This document shows, piece by piece, positions 24,532 through 31,250 of a DNA stretch of 64,000 nucleotides. The position numbers and the translations under genes were made by a program. The notes under the pieces are model-generated. The model saw only the letters and a program-made list of their open reading frames with translations, had not been told where the DNA came from and made no database searches. Source of the stretch: a virus; the IMG/VR virus record IMGVR_UViG_3300029957_000006, positions 60,455-124,454 of that record; one strand, 5' to 3'. How positions within the stretch are numbered: position 1 is the stretch's first letter; the number at the start of each line of letters is the position of its first letter.

Positions 24532-24620
24532 GTATTATTTTTTAATATTTTTGAGGAACCAAATGCTCCTCTAACAGAGCACAAAGGTACAAAAGATTTT
24601 TGAATCTACCAAATTTATTT

Positions 24621-24770
24621 TTAATCCAAATAGATTTCAAAATAACTGATACAAAAATCATTAAACCAAACACCTCTATCGTAATAAAAAGCTAGAAGTT
24701 CTGGATCGGTGGCTTCTTCCACTCGTTTCACCATCTTATTGGCGATCTTTTGAAGGATTTTCTTTTTCAT
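24621..24770 (-). CDS. Small hypothetical protein
   Basis: 49 residues (MKKKILQKIANKMVKRVEEA, then TDPELLAFYYDRGVWFNDF). It lies right after a promoter (TACCTTTG 24775-24782, TTG 24803-24805) and uses codons like its neighbours. No family assigned. A second promoter (24582-24612) follows it, and the 24489-24581 stretch between holds an imperfect GAGGA/TCCTC hairpin. Confidence 0.55.
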   Translation of the reverse strand: MKKKILQKIANKMVKRVEEATDPELLAFYYDRGVWFNDFCISYFEIYLD

Positions 24771-24806
24771 GAAACAAAGGTACTAAATAATTTTCGAATA
24801 AACAAA

Positions 24807-27128
24807 TTAATATCGTATAAGCTTCTTGATCCTATTAACTTGTTCAAAAAGCTTATGATTGGTAAAATAACTCGGTATATCCTTGATAGGTATATAACCC
24901 TCACGTGATTCACCGTGTTGTTTATCTGTGAATTTAATAAAAACCTTACCATCTAATTGAAATTTCTTTCTATCAATTTCAATTATCGCTATTTCGTTTT
25001 CAATTCTACTACTGGTTGGGTCTTGACCCAATCGTTTTAATGTATCATTTAATAAAAGAATTATTTGACTCTTTAATTTAACCAACTTAGTTTCTTCTTC
25101 TGAATCACCATCATTCGTTTCATCACTTGAATCATCATCTGAAGATAATTCTTCGAGTGCATTATCTACCTCTTTTTCAATTGAATTATAAATGGAGTCA
25201 TTATCGATTTCCATGTTATTATTCCCAGTTTCACTTATTTCTTCCCACACACTTTCATAATTTGTTGGAACATCATAACCTTCAAGTATTTCATCTGCTA
25301 GTGAAATAAGGTTATCAATAAATAATTGCTTATCAGTACTAAAGATATTTTCTTTAGTTAATGCCATGATAAATGGACCTATTCTTAGATTTAAATCAGT
25401 ATCATCATTATCCAAATACATGATCGCTTTTATGCTATTACGAATTTTATCCCAAGCTTTTTCCTCTCCTTCATCTTTAGCTTCAGAATATTTAGAATCT
25501 ATTTCACCTTTAATTTCATCAACTTTTTTATAACTTTCCAATAAATCCTTAAGACTTTCTTTATCCCATCCTAAACCATATGCTTTAAATTGATCCGCAA
25601 ATTCATTATGATTAGTTATAAATGTTTCAAGATAATATTCATAATCTTCATCTAATCTATCACTATCACCATCATAATAACTATAATTATATCCATTGCT
25701 ATTCCAAGTATCATAATCTAATTTTTCCAATAATTCATATACTGATGAATCCATATGTTTTTTCAAATAACTACCATAACTTGATGTATCAAAAGTTATA
25801 TAACCATTATAAAATGTCACATCAACATCTTCTGGTATCATTGATTTTATTTTCTCATACGCTTCTTCATTACCATTATTAGCTAGTTTCAATAAATTTC
25901 CTATTGATTTATGTTCTTCTGTGAATTTATTTGGTAAGTGTTTTTGCAAAAATTCAAGCTTGTCTTCACCAAAGGTATGAACAAAGGCATTTATTTCTTT
26001 TTGATCTAGACTCTCTAAATATGATCTAATATCTTCATCAGATAAAATTATCAATTCAGTAAAATTCATCTTAAGTTGTCTTCTCTCTCTACCATCTCTT
26101 TTAAGATACTCTTCCAATTTCTTTTTACTGATTTGCGTATAGCGTTTTAAGATATCTTTTTTAGGTTTAATAAATTCAAATTGTTTATCATCCAATCCAA
26201 TACCAAAAGAAACATATAAGTTTAATAAATCATCTGGTAAATTAGTCAATTGACGAAAAGTAATTGGTCTTGCAATTGTAGGATAGATATCTAAGTAGCT
26301 TCGTTTATCTTCATAACTAAGCTTCGCAAATTCTTGATCACTAATACCATTTTTAAATCTTTCATTCTTTTCTCTTTCTTCTGGTGTAAATGGTTTAGGT
26401 ACCAACACATCTCTAATAACTTTAAGCTTAGGGTTTATTCCTAGAATCTCATTCCAGCTTAATTGCTTATCACCATCATTATTTGCCGATGTAACAAAAT
26501 ATTGTTGTGTTTCTAAATCATCCATCTTTGCATTCTTTGGAACTTGAATAACGAAAAAGTGATATGGATATTTGAATTGACCTTTAAATACATTCTTAGT
26601 CATATTCCAAACACCAAATTCTTTCTCAGCAAGCTTTAAATTCTTGACAAAATAAAACGCTGGTTCATATGGCTTGAATCTGTATGTATAAAACATATTG
26701 GATGAATCTGATCTAGCTACACACCAAGAATAAGGAAATTTACCCTTATATTTTATACAAGCTCTTGGTGTATCAGCATAATACACTTCAAAATTTTCAT
26801 CTTTATAAACTGGCTTGGCATCAATTTCTATTTGTTCATTTCCACTACCAAAGGTTGATACACCTTGTCTACGTCCACCAACATAATCAACTAATTGTTC
26901 TAGATCATGAAAATCTGTGTAAGAATCGATATTGTTTCTTTTATCTGGAGCAACAGAAATATCTAAATCTGTATCAAACATTTCTTTGAACTTCTTATCT
27001 CTGATATGCTTAAACTTGTCAACGTAATTTTTAACCACTTCTGGATCGATACCTTGTTTTATAAACTTGGCACTTTGTGATTTAAAATCCTCATTAAGTA
27101 TTTCTTGAAATATGTGGCTAATCTTCAT
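24807..27128 (-). CDS. Large phage protein, unknown; possible packaged protein
   Basis: 773 residues from ATG 27128 (MKISHIFQEILNEDFKSQ), preferred because this start gives a T4-like capsid-targeting propeptide ending LNE. A middle segment, KGKFPYSWCVARSDSSNMFYT, recurs in large unannotated phage proteins. The C-terminal 300 residues are very acidic and Asp/Glu/Ser-rich (ELSSDDDSSDETNDGDSEEE). No enzyme domain recognised. If the propeptide is real the protein is an internal head protein. Confidence 0.6.
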   Translation of the reverse strand: MKISHIFQEILNEDFKSQSAKFIKQGIDPEVVKNYVDKFKHIRDKKFKEMFDTDLDISVAPDKRNNIDSYTDFHDLEQLVDYVGGRRQGVSTFGSGNEQIEIDAKPVYKDENFEVYYADTPRACIKYKGKFPYSWCVARSDSSNMFYTYRFKPYEPAFYFVKNLKLAEKEFGVWNMTKNVFKGQFKYPYHFFVIQVPKNAKMDDLETQQYFVTSANNDGDKQLSWNEILGINPKLKVIRDVLVPKPFTPEEREKNERFKNGISDQEFAKLSYEDKRSYLDIYPTIARPITFRQLTNLPDDLLNLYVSFGIGLDDKQFEFIKPKKDILKRYTQISKKKLEEYLKRDGRERRQLKMNFTELIILSDEDIRSYLESLDQKEINAFVHTFGEDKLEFLQKHLPNKFTEEHKSIGNLLKLANNGNEEAYEKIKSMIPEDVDVTFYNGYITFDTSSYGSYLKKHMDSSVYELLEKLDYDTWNSNGYNYSYYDGDSDRLDEDYEYYLETFITNHNEFADQFKAYGLGWDKESLKDLLESYKKVDEIKGEIDSKYSEAKDEGEEKAWDKIRNSIKAIMYLDNDDTDLNLRIGPFIMALTKENIFSTDKQLFIDNLISLADEILEGYDVPTNYESVWEEISETGNNNMEIDNDSIYNSIEKEVDNALEELSSDDDSSDETNDGDSEEETKLVKLKSQIILLLNDTLKRLGQDPTSSRIENEIAIIEIDRKKFQLDGKVFIKFTDKQHGESREGYIPIKDIPSYFTNHKLFEQVNRIKKLIRY

Positions 27129-27171
27129 TTTAAATGGTATTTCACTATAAATATCACTTAAAAGGTTAAAA

Positions 27172-27459
27172 TTACCAAGATTTTGAACCCAATTTCCGAT
27201 AAATTCTATTATTAAAATCATTTAATAATGATTCTGGTATGATTATACCGTTTTTTGAAAATTCTTCAAGAATTTCTCTTTTACTGAATGAACCTTCAAC
27301 AATTCCATCACTCCATTCATTTACCCAAAGACCCCAAGATTTTTTACCAATTATAACACTTCTAACTATGTTAGGGTGTCTGGTTTTAATAACGATATTG
27401 TCTTTGTAATTTCCATTGTCGTATTTTCTGAATACGTTTTTACCTTCAATTTCATTCAC
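27172..27459 (-). CDS. Conserved phage protein with unclear start (open frame to 27663)
   Basis: The GTG at 27459 gives 95 residues including VIIGKKSWGLWVNEWSDGIV and PESLLNDFNNRIYRK, a strongly conserved-looking core. However the frame stays open 68 more codons upstream to 27663 (NDKSRGQQLGRTKQQRIELR.., RKGILTFCGSDINPIQFDV) with no ATG, GTG or TTG, and that part also looks like protein. So the real N-terminus is upstream. It may be reached by a +1 frameshift at the end of the 27829-27659 gene, by a rare start codon, or a point deletion may have moved the ATG out of frame. Confidence 0.6.
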   Translation of the reverse strand: MNEIEGKNVFRKYDNGNYKDNIVIKTRHPNIVRSVIIGKKSWGLWVNEWSDGIVEGSFSKREILEEFSKNGIIIPESLLNDFNNRIYRKLGSKSW

Positions 27460-27658
27460 ATCAAATTGAATTGGATTTATATCACTACCACAAAAAGTAA
27501 GAATACCTTTTCGATGTGATTGTATAAAGAAGATGAAGATTTGATTAAATCCTTGTGAGTATTTTTGAAGCTTTCTTTCATGCTTCGATCCTATTTGTAG
27601 CTTACGTAATTCTATACGTTGCTGCTTGGTGCGTCCAAGCTGTTGCCCCCTTGACTTA

Positions 27659-27829
27659 TCATTTTAATAGAGTTAATTCTTTTCGTAATTCACTTATCTT
27701 TCTTTGTGTTCCAGCAACATCAATTTCCTTAGTAGTGGAAGTCTTTTTAGTTAGAGCTGAAATCATTTCATTTTCTAAATATTGGATTCTTTCTTGAAGC
27801 TTGGCTTTCTTTTTTTCTAACTTTCCCAT
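27659..27829 (-). CDS. Small coiled-coil protein
   Basis: 56 residues (MGKLEKKKAKLQERIQYLEN, then EMISALTKKTSTTKEIDVAG, QRKISELRKELTLLK). Heptad-like pattern in both halves suggests a helical hairpin. This type of small protein recurs in Bacteroidetes phages. Its TGA stop overlaps the upstream end of the open frame described at 27172-27663. Confidence 0.6.
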   Translation of the reverse strand: MGKLEKKKAKLQERIQYLENEMISALTKKTSTTKEIDVAGTQRKISELRKELTLLK

Positions 27830-27858
27830 TACTAGGTATTTTAATCATGTGTTATTTG

Positions 27859-27970
27859 CAGTGGTGCTAGGAATCGAACCTAGAATTCTGGCGTGAGAGG
27901 CTAGTTTAATTGCTGAACGTAATCTTAACAGATTAGCTTTTACATTGTGATACCATTTCACTACACCACT
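27859..27970 (-). tRNA. tRNA-Glu(CTC)-like with about 40-base insertion
   Basis: 112 bases. Acceptor AGTGGTG/CACCACT and T-arm CTAGG/CCTAG are perfect; D-arm GTGA/TCAC fits. The anticodon-like stem CTAGC/GCCAG holds loop CTCTCAC, anticodon CTC (Glu), with one A-C mismatch. About 40 extra bases sit between the D-arm and this stem and form a TAATC/GATTA hairpin whose loop contains GTT, like an Asn anticodon. Intron, second anticodon arm or decay are all possible. Confidence 0.5.
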
Positions 27971-27972
27971 AG

Positions 27973-28045
27973 TTGAGAGAGCGAGTTTCGAACTCGACTT
28001 TTCCACCCGTCTAGGTGGCGTACTAACCAATTATACTATCTCCCA
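27973..28045 (-). tRNA. tRNA, anticodon unclear (6-base anticodon loop)
   Basis: 73 bases. Acceptor TGGGAGA/TCTCTCA, D-arm GTAT/GTAC and T-arm TCGAG TTCGAAA CTCGC are good. The anticodon stem CCACC/GGTGG encloses only six bases, TAGACG, so the reading triplet is ambiguous. Confidence 0.6.
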
Positions 28046-28050
28046 ATTTT

Positions 28051-28133
28051 GCAGTCATAGTTGGATTCGAACCCAACCTAGAGGAAGAATCGAACTTCCA
28101 TCTCACTTAGTTCCTACTACCATTCGGAAACTT
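28051..28133 (-). tRNA. Degenerate tRNA sequence with tandem T-arms
   Basis: Two T-arm motifs in a row, GGAAG TTCGATT CTTCC (28084-28100) and GTTGG GTTCGAA TCCAAC (28057-28076), preceded by a truncated 5' part. No acceptor pairing or anticodon can be drawn. Probably the remains of two tRNA genes. Confidence 0.4.
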
Positions 28134-28150
28134 TTGTATTTGTTAATTTG

Positions 28151-28223
28151 CGGATGTGACGAGAGTTGAACTCGCTCCATACTGCGTGACAAGCAGACAT
28201 CTTAACCGTTTGACCTCACATCC
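28151..28223 (-). tRNA. tRNA-Asp(GTC)
   Basis: 73 bases. Acceptor GGATGTG/CACATCC, anticodon stem CTGC/GCAG with loop TTGTCAC, anticodon GTC, T-loop TTCAACT, discriminator G as expected for Asp. Part of tRNA operon 1. Confidence 0.8.
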
Positions 28224-28285
28224 ATTTTAATAACAAGAACCACTCATTGACTAGACGAGTGTTTGGTTGTCAACCATCCTTTTAG

Positions 28286-28360
28286 TGGAGCGTAAGGGAA
28301 TTGAACCCTGTTTTTCAGAATATCTTGCAAGGATATTTGGCTGCGCCTGTGCAACACCCC
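28286..28360 (-). tRNA. tRNA-Ala(TGC)
   Basis: 75 bases. Acceptor GGGGTGT/ACGCTCC, anticodon stem ATATC/GATAT with loop CTTGCAA, anticodon TGC, T-arm CAGGG TTCAATT CCCTT, discriminator A. The D-arm is unusually short. Part of tRNA operon 1. Confidence 0.75.
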
Positions 28361-28373
28361 ATTTTAATTTTGG

Positions 28374-28449
28374 CGGTTCTAGAGGGAGTTGAACCCTCAT
28401 TCTTCCTAGATCGACAATCTAGTTCCCAACCCAGTGGGCTCATAGAACC
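28374..28449 (-). tRNA. tRNA-Asp(GTC), second copy
   Basis: 76 bases. Acceptor GGTTCTA/TAGAACC, anticodon stem CTAGA/TCTAG with loop TTGTCGA, T-arm GAGGG TTCAACT CCCTC, discriminator G. The D region is atypical. Part of tRNA operon 1. Confidence 0.7.
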
Positions 28450-28452
28450 AAG

Positions 28453-28526
28453 CGGAGAGTACGGGATTCGAACCCGTGGCCTTTTGCGTGACAGGCAAAT
28501 ATTGTAACCAGCTCTACTAACTCTCC
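28453..28526 (-). tRNA. tRNA-Asp(GTC), third copy
   Basis: 74 bases. Acceptor GGAGAGT/ACTCTCC, anticodon stem TTTGC/GCAAA with loop CTGTCAC, T-arm ACGGG TTCGAAT CCCGT, discriminator G. Canonical. Part of tRNA operon 1. Confidence 0.82.
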
Positions 28527-28583
28527 ATTTAATCCGATTACGTTGATTTTTTACTGCTCGGATTGACACAACAAAAACACTTG

Positions 28584-28655
28584 TAAGATGTACGAGACTC
28601 GAACTCGTGTTTGCCCCTTCAACGGGGCTGTCCTAGGCCACTAGACGAACATCTC
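28584..28655 (-). tRNA. tRNA, anticodon unclear (6-base anticodon loop)
   Basis: 72 bases. Acceptor GAGATGT/ACATCTT, D-arm GTCT/GGAC, T-arm ACGAG TTCGAGT CTCGT. The anticodon stem GCCCC/GGGGC encloses GTTGAA, six bases only, so Phe (GAA) or another reading cannot be settled. Its D-arm is like those of the Glu tRNAs nearby. Confidence 0.6.
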
Positions 28656-28724
28656 TGACCACTAGAACATCTACAAATGCTTTTCATGGCCTCTACTTTG
28701 ATCATTGTAGTGATCTCCATATAG

Positions 28725-28809
28725 TACTGCGTATGGGATTCGAACCCATGATACTCTTACGAGTTCCACCTTGAAAGGATGGCGACCTAGACCGCTAGTC
28801 AAACGCAGC
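28725..28809 (-). tRNA. tRNA-Glu(TTC) with long variable arm
   Basis: 85 bases. Acceptor GCTGCGT/ACGCAGT, D-arm GACT/GGTC, anticodon stem CCATC/GGTGG with loop CTTTCAA, anticodon TTC, T-arm ATGGG/CCCAT. The variable region is about 16 bases with an ACTC/GAGT hairpin, odd for Glu. The 5' 15 bases overlap the end of the DUF4031 gene. Confidence 0.72.
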
Positions 28810-29013
28810 ATTTTTAATTATTGCAAGTATTTCTCTTGGTGTTATTACTTCACACTTAGATTGTATCTCAACAATTCTTTTCTTTGGTATATCATAGTGA
28901 TCTTTATGAAACCAACATTTTTTTATTCCTAATTCCTTAGCCATTTCATGTAAGTTCTCGATTGAATACGGAACACATACTAGATGGCGTTTATTATCAC
29001 ATTTGTATTTCAT
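28795..29013 (-). CDS. DUF4031 family protein
   Basis: 72 residues from ATG 29013 (MKYKCDNKRHLVCVPYSIEN). The CWFHKDHYDIPKKRIVEI stretch and the final VITPREILAIIK match DUF4031, a small phage family with a conserved Asp/His-containing helix pair. Function unknown. The 3' end overlaps a tRNA-Glu gene, so processing of that tRNA would cut this mRNA. Confidence 0.72.
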   Translation of the reverse strand: MKYKCDNKRHLVCVPYSIENLHEMAKELGIKKCWFHKDHYDIPKKRIVEIQSKCEVITPREILAIIKNAAFD

Positions 29014-29028
29014 AATTATAAATACTTG

Positions 29029-29100
29029 TACTCCCAAGGAGAATTGAACTCCTGTTTTTTGGTTGAAAACCAAACGAACTAACCACTATTCGATGGGAGC
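29029..29100 (-). tRNA. tRNA-Glu(TTC)
   Basis: 72 bases. Acceptor GCTCCCA/TGGGAGT, D-arm GAAT/GTTC, anticodon stem TTTGG/CCAAA with loop TTTTCAA, T-arm AGGAG/CTCCT, discriminator A. Canonical. Part of tRNA operon 1 and a likely MnmA substrate. Confidence 0.85.
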
Positions 29101-29118
29101 ATTTAATAGTCTTTCCTA

Positions 29119-29346
29119 TTAGTCTTTAAATGGGTTATGAATATATTCATTAGGAAATTCCTTGATAAATAACTTCCTCAATTTAGAATATCTTAAATTA
29201 CCTAATTCCTTTAGATTATATTGAGGTAAATTTTCTAATTCTTGTATCCAATGTATTCTAACAAGAAGTATATGAAATCTAATATGTCTACGTTTAACAA
29301 TCCATCTTGAATATTTCCATTTCAATAATATTAAAAATTTCTTCAT
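29119..29346 (-). CDS. Hypothetical basic protein
   Basis: 75 residues, Lys/Arg/Ile-rich (MKKFLILLKWKYSRWIVKRR), with a C-terminal KLRKLFIKEFPNEYIHNPF. No family recognised. Lies inside tRNA operon 1. Confidence 0.45.
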   Translation of the reverse strand: MKKFLILLKWKYSRWIVKRRHIRFHILLVRIHWIQELENLPQYNLKELGNLRYSKLRKLFIKEFPNEYIHNPFKD

Positions 29347-29356
29347 AATTCTTTAG

Positions 29357-29998
29357 TTATTTTCTTCCTTTAATCCATCCTTGTTCTATAAACGAATTAA
29401 TATATTCTTTTTTTATTTTTTTATGTTCACCTTCTTTCGTAATCCAACAGGTATCATATTGAGAATTTTTATTTCCATTATGTTTACCTTTATGTGATTC
29501 AGACATCAATTCAATTGTTTCAATACTATGATTTTTCCCTGTCATGGTATCATACTTAATTTTACCATTTTTATGAGCAATTTTCACATTCTCCAACAAA
29601 GTTTTTTTTATTCTATTTCCAAATAATTTATCCTTTTTAAATCTTATAGCGAAATTTTTAGGACCATCTGATGTAATAAATTTATGTTTATGTTCTTCAT
29701 TAACAAATCCACCATCTCCACCTTCCTTCAAATTCATACATAAATCTTCACCAATCAACTCTTTTGTCACTAATTCCTTCTCTCTGTTTTTCAATAATTC
29801 TCTTGTTGGTAACCACTCAAGTATTTCCTTAGTATGATTCTTTTTACCATGATAGTTAATACTAAACCAAAGTCGTTTTCCACTACCAAAATAACCATCA
29901 TTCAAGTTATCTGTTGAGTGCATTCCTATGTAATATCTATTTGTTACATTACATGTAATTTTATAGATGTAATGATATTTTCTTTCTTGTCTTGCCAT
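29357..29998 (-). CDS. GIY-YIG homing endonuclease
   Basis: 213 residues. GIY-YIG module at the N-terminus: YHYIYKITCNVTNRYYIGMH, then STDNLNDGYFGSG and the NREKELV segment with the catalytic Glu. The linker NLKEGGDGGFVNEEH is shared with the endonuclease at 3783-4412, and the C-terminus has NUMOD-like ETIELMSESHKGKHNGN repeats. Inserted between tRNA-Glu genes of operon 1, on the same strand. Mobile element by family. Confidence 0.85.
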   Translation of the reverse strand: MARQERKYHYIYKITCNVTNRYYIGMHSTDNLNDGYFGSGKRLWFSINYHGKKNHTKEILEWLPTRELLKNREKELVTKELIGEDLCMNLKEGGDGGFVNEEHKHKFITSDGPKNFAIRFKKDKLFGNRIKKTLLENVKIAHKNGKIKYDTMTGKNHSIETIELMSESHKGKHNGNKNSQYDTCWITKEGEHKKIKKEYINSFIEQGWIKGRK

Positions 29999-30034
29999 AT
30001 ACTAAATATACGGCAAGGTACAAAAAAGTCAAGG

Positions 30035-30107
30035 TCATCCCTACGGAATTTGAATCCGTGTTACCGCCTTGAAAGGGCAGTGTCCTAGACCACTAGACGA
30101 AAGGATG
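30035..30107 (-). tRNA. tRNA-Glu(TTC)
   Basis: 73 bases. Acceptor CATCCTT/AGGGATG, D-arm GTCT/GGAC, anticodon stem CTGCC/GGCGG with loop CTTTCAA, T-arm ACGGA/TCCGT, discriminator A. Canonical. Part of tRNA operon 1. Confidence 0.85.
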
Positions 30108-30112
30108 ATTAG

Positions 30113-30186
30113 TGGAACTTCCAGTTATCGAAGCTGGGACGCAGACCCTAACTGGGTCTCGCTCTACCATTCTGAGCTAAAGTTCC
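30113..30186 (-). tRNA. tRNA-Asn(GTT)-like with A33
   Basis: 74 bases. Acceptor GGAACTT/AAGTTCC and D-arm GCTC/GAGC perfect. Anticodon stem AGACC/GGTCT with loop CAGTTAG: the triplet GTT is in place but position 33, nearly always T, is A. T-loop TTCGATA. Part of tRNA operon 1. Confidence 0.7.
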
Positions 30187-30216
30187 TTAAATCCAATATG
30201 TCAAATAACGTTGTTG

Positions 30217-30289
30217 TGGACCTTCCCAGTTTCGAACTGGGCTCTCATGTTCTTCAGACATGCGCTTTCACCAGATTAGCTTAAAGTCC
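30217..30289 (-). tRNA. tRNA-Phe(GAA), second copy
   Basis: 73 bases. Acceptor GGACTTT/AAGGTCC, anticodon stem CATGT/ACATG with loop CTGAAGA, T-arm CCCAG TTCGAAA CTGGG, discriminator A. First tRNA of operon 1 after the attenuator. Its 5' nine bases overlap the end of the HNH gene. Confidence 0.85.
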
Positions 30290-30679
30290 ATTTATTTCTT
30301 TTTCAATTAAATCATTACTATGTCCATTGTTATACAAATCAATTATTATTTGTATCATTTCCTTTGTAATATGACCTCTTGATTGATTTTTCATGTTTTC
30401 TAGATGTGTTACCCATCTTAAATTTTCAATTCTATTATCATTTTTTACCCTATTAATATGATCAATAAATGGTTTATTATCTGGATTTTCAATAAACGCT
30501 TCACCTATCAATCTATGAAGAATACAAGTTTTTCGTTTTCCATTGAAGTACAAACCAACTATTTTATATCCTTTACTATCATTATGTATTTTAACTAATT
30601 TTCCTGTTTTAATGTTTTTAAGATTACCAAGAGTTGAAACCTCGTAATTACCTTCTTTTATTTTTTTCCATTTTTCCAT
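30281..30679 (-). CDS. NUMOD4-HNH homing endonuclease
   Basis: 132 residues from ATG 30679. The longer open frame upstream runs through the terminator and leader, so this start is taken. NUMOD4 motif MEKWKKIKEGNYEVSTLGNL at the N-terminus, then the HNH core CILHRLIGEAFI and PFIDHINRVKNDNRIENLRW (HNH with the NR.ENLRW signature), then a C-terminal helix. It lies between the attenuator terminator and the first tRNA of operon 1 and its stop codon is inside tRNA-Phe. Likely an inserted mobile gene now regulated with the tRNAs. Confidence 0.85.
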   Translation of the reverse strand: MEKWKKIKEGNYEVSTLGNLKNIKTGKLVKIHNDSKGYKIVGLYFNGKRKTCILHRLIGEAFIENPDNKPFIDHINRVKNDNRIENLRWVTHLENMKNQSRGHITKEMIQIIIDLYNNGHSNDLIEKEINGL

Positions 30680-30689
30680 TGCAATATAT

Positions 30690-30722
30690 GTAAAAAAAAA
30701 AGGTTGACTTCGGCCAACCTTT
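30690..30722 (-). terminator. Attenuator terminator of tRNA operon 1
   Basis: On the minus strand AAGGTTGGC, a CGAA tetraloop and GTCAACCTT form nine base pairs, followed by ten T residues. It lies 28 bases after the leader ORF stop and before all genes of operon 1. The 5' arm GTTGGCC can instead pair with GGTCAAC inside the leader ORF. Confidence 0.88.
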
Positions 30723-30749
30723 CTTATCAAATTAATTATAACGTTTTCG

Positions 30750-30839
30750 TTAACTTTTGACAATAGTTGACCTTCCTTGGCTTTTATCGGCCTCGGCTGC
30801 AAAAAATGCAAAATCAAATATGTTGTTAACTGTTTTCAT
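30750..30839 (-). CDS. Leader peptide of tRNA operon 1
   Basis: 29 residues, ATG 30839 to TAA 30750. After MKTV comes the core NNIFDFAFFAAEAD (codons 5-18), then a tail. Thirteen of these 14 residues are Asn, Phe, Asp, Ala or Glu, the set of tRNAs found downstream in the operon (Phe, Asn, Glu, Asp, Ala). Codons are AAC x2, TTT x4, GAT x2, GCA/GCC x4 and GAG. The GGTCAAC in codons 22-25 can pair with the 5' arm of the terminator. The peptide itself probably has no function; its translation senses charged tRNAs. Confidence 0.8.
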   Translation of the reverse strand: MKTVNNIFDFAFFAAEADKSQGRSTIVKS

Positions 30840-30902
30840 TGTTTTTAGTCTTGTGGGTTTCCCCTTGTCTTAATAAATATGTCGTTTCTTTTAAATGTTA
30901 CA

Positions 30903-30933
30903 CAAAGGTACTAACTATTTTATTAAAAAGCAA
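30903..30933 (-). promoter_or_regulatory. Promoter of tRNA operon 1
   Basis: TACCTTTG 30903-30910 and TTG 30931-30933 on the minus strand. Gives a leader of about 60 bases before the leader ORF, and would drive the operon to about 27172 if the terminator is read through. Confidence 0.8.
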
Positions 30934-30952
30934 GTCTTTTGGCAATTTTTTT

Positions 30953-31180
30953 TTAGTTAGAAGAATAAGTCTTGATCAAAGAAGTAAATTCTGTGTAAGT
31001 TTCTCTACTAACATTTTTGTTTTTGTAGTTAGCTTTAACTCTTGCTTTGATGTCAGAAACATAATTTCTTCCGAAGTTAGCTTTTCTTGAAGCTTCTGAT
31101 AATGAGATTTTTTGTTTAATGGCAGTCTTGATGATTTTGATACCATTTTTAACACTGGTTTCTGTTTTGGTGTTTGTCAT
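30953..31180 (-). CDS. Small HTH-like basic protein
   Basis: 75 residues from ATG 31180 (MTNTKTETSVKNGIKIIKTA). The centre, ISLSEASRKANFGRNYVSDI, resembles a helix-turn-helix. Basic overall. Promoter with TATATTTG at 31211-31218 and TTG at 31239-31241. It lies directly upstream of the operon 1 promoter; a regulatory role is possible but unproven. Confidence 0.55.
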   Translation of the reverse strand: MTNTKTETSVKNGIKIIKTAIKQKISLSEASRKANFGRNYVSDIKARVKANYKNKNVSRETYTEFTSLIKTYSSN

Positions 31181-31250
31181 AAATTTTGGTTTTTGTTTTT
31201 TGTTATATTGCAAATATACTAAATTATTTTATATCTAGCAAGCTTTTTAT

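Noticed and set aside
24489-24620. Third leader-peptide attenuator before the rRNA-like region
   Set aside because: There are two promoters and a weak GAGGA hairpin but no leader ORF and no T-run after the hairpin.
28301-28569. ORFs over the tRNA cluster on both strands
   Set aside because: They are read-throughs of tRNA-Ala and tRNA-Asp sequences.
30680-30817. Longer N-terminus for the HNH gene reaching to 30817
   Set aside because: It would cross the terminator and leader ORF in another frame; MEKWKKIKEG at 30679 is a typical NUMOD4 start.
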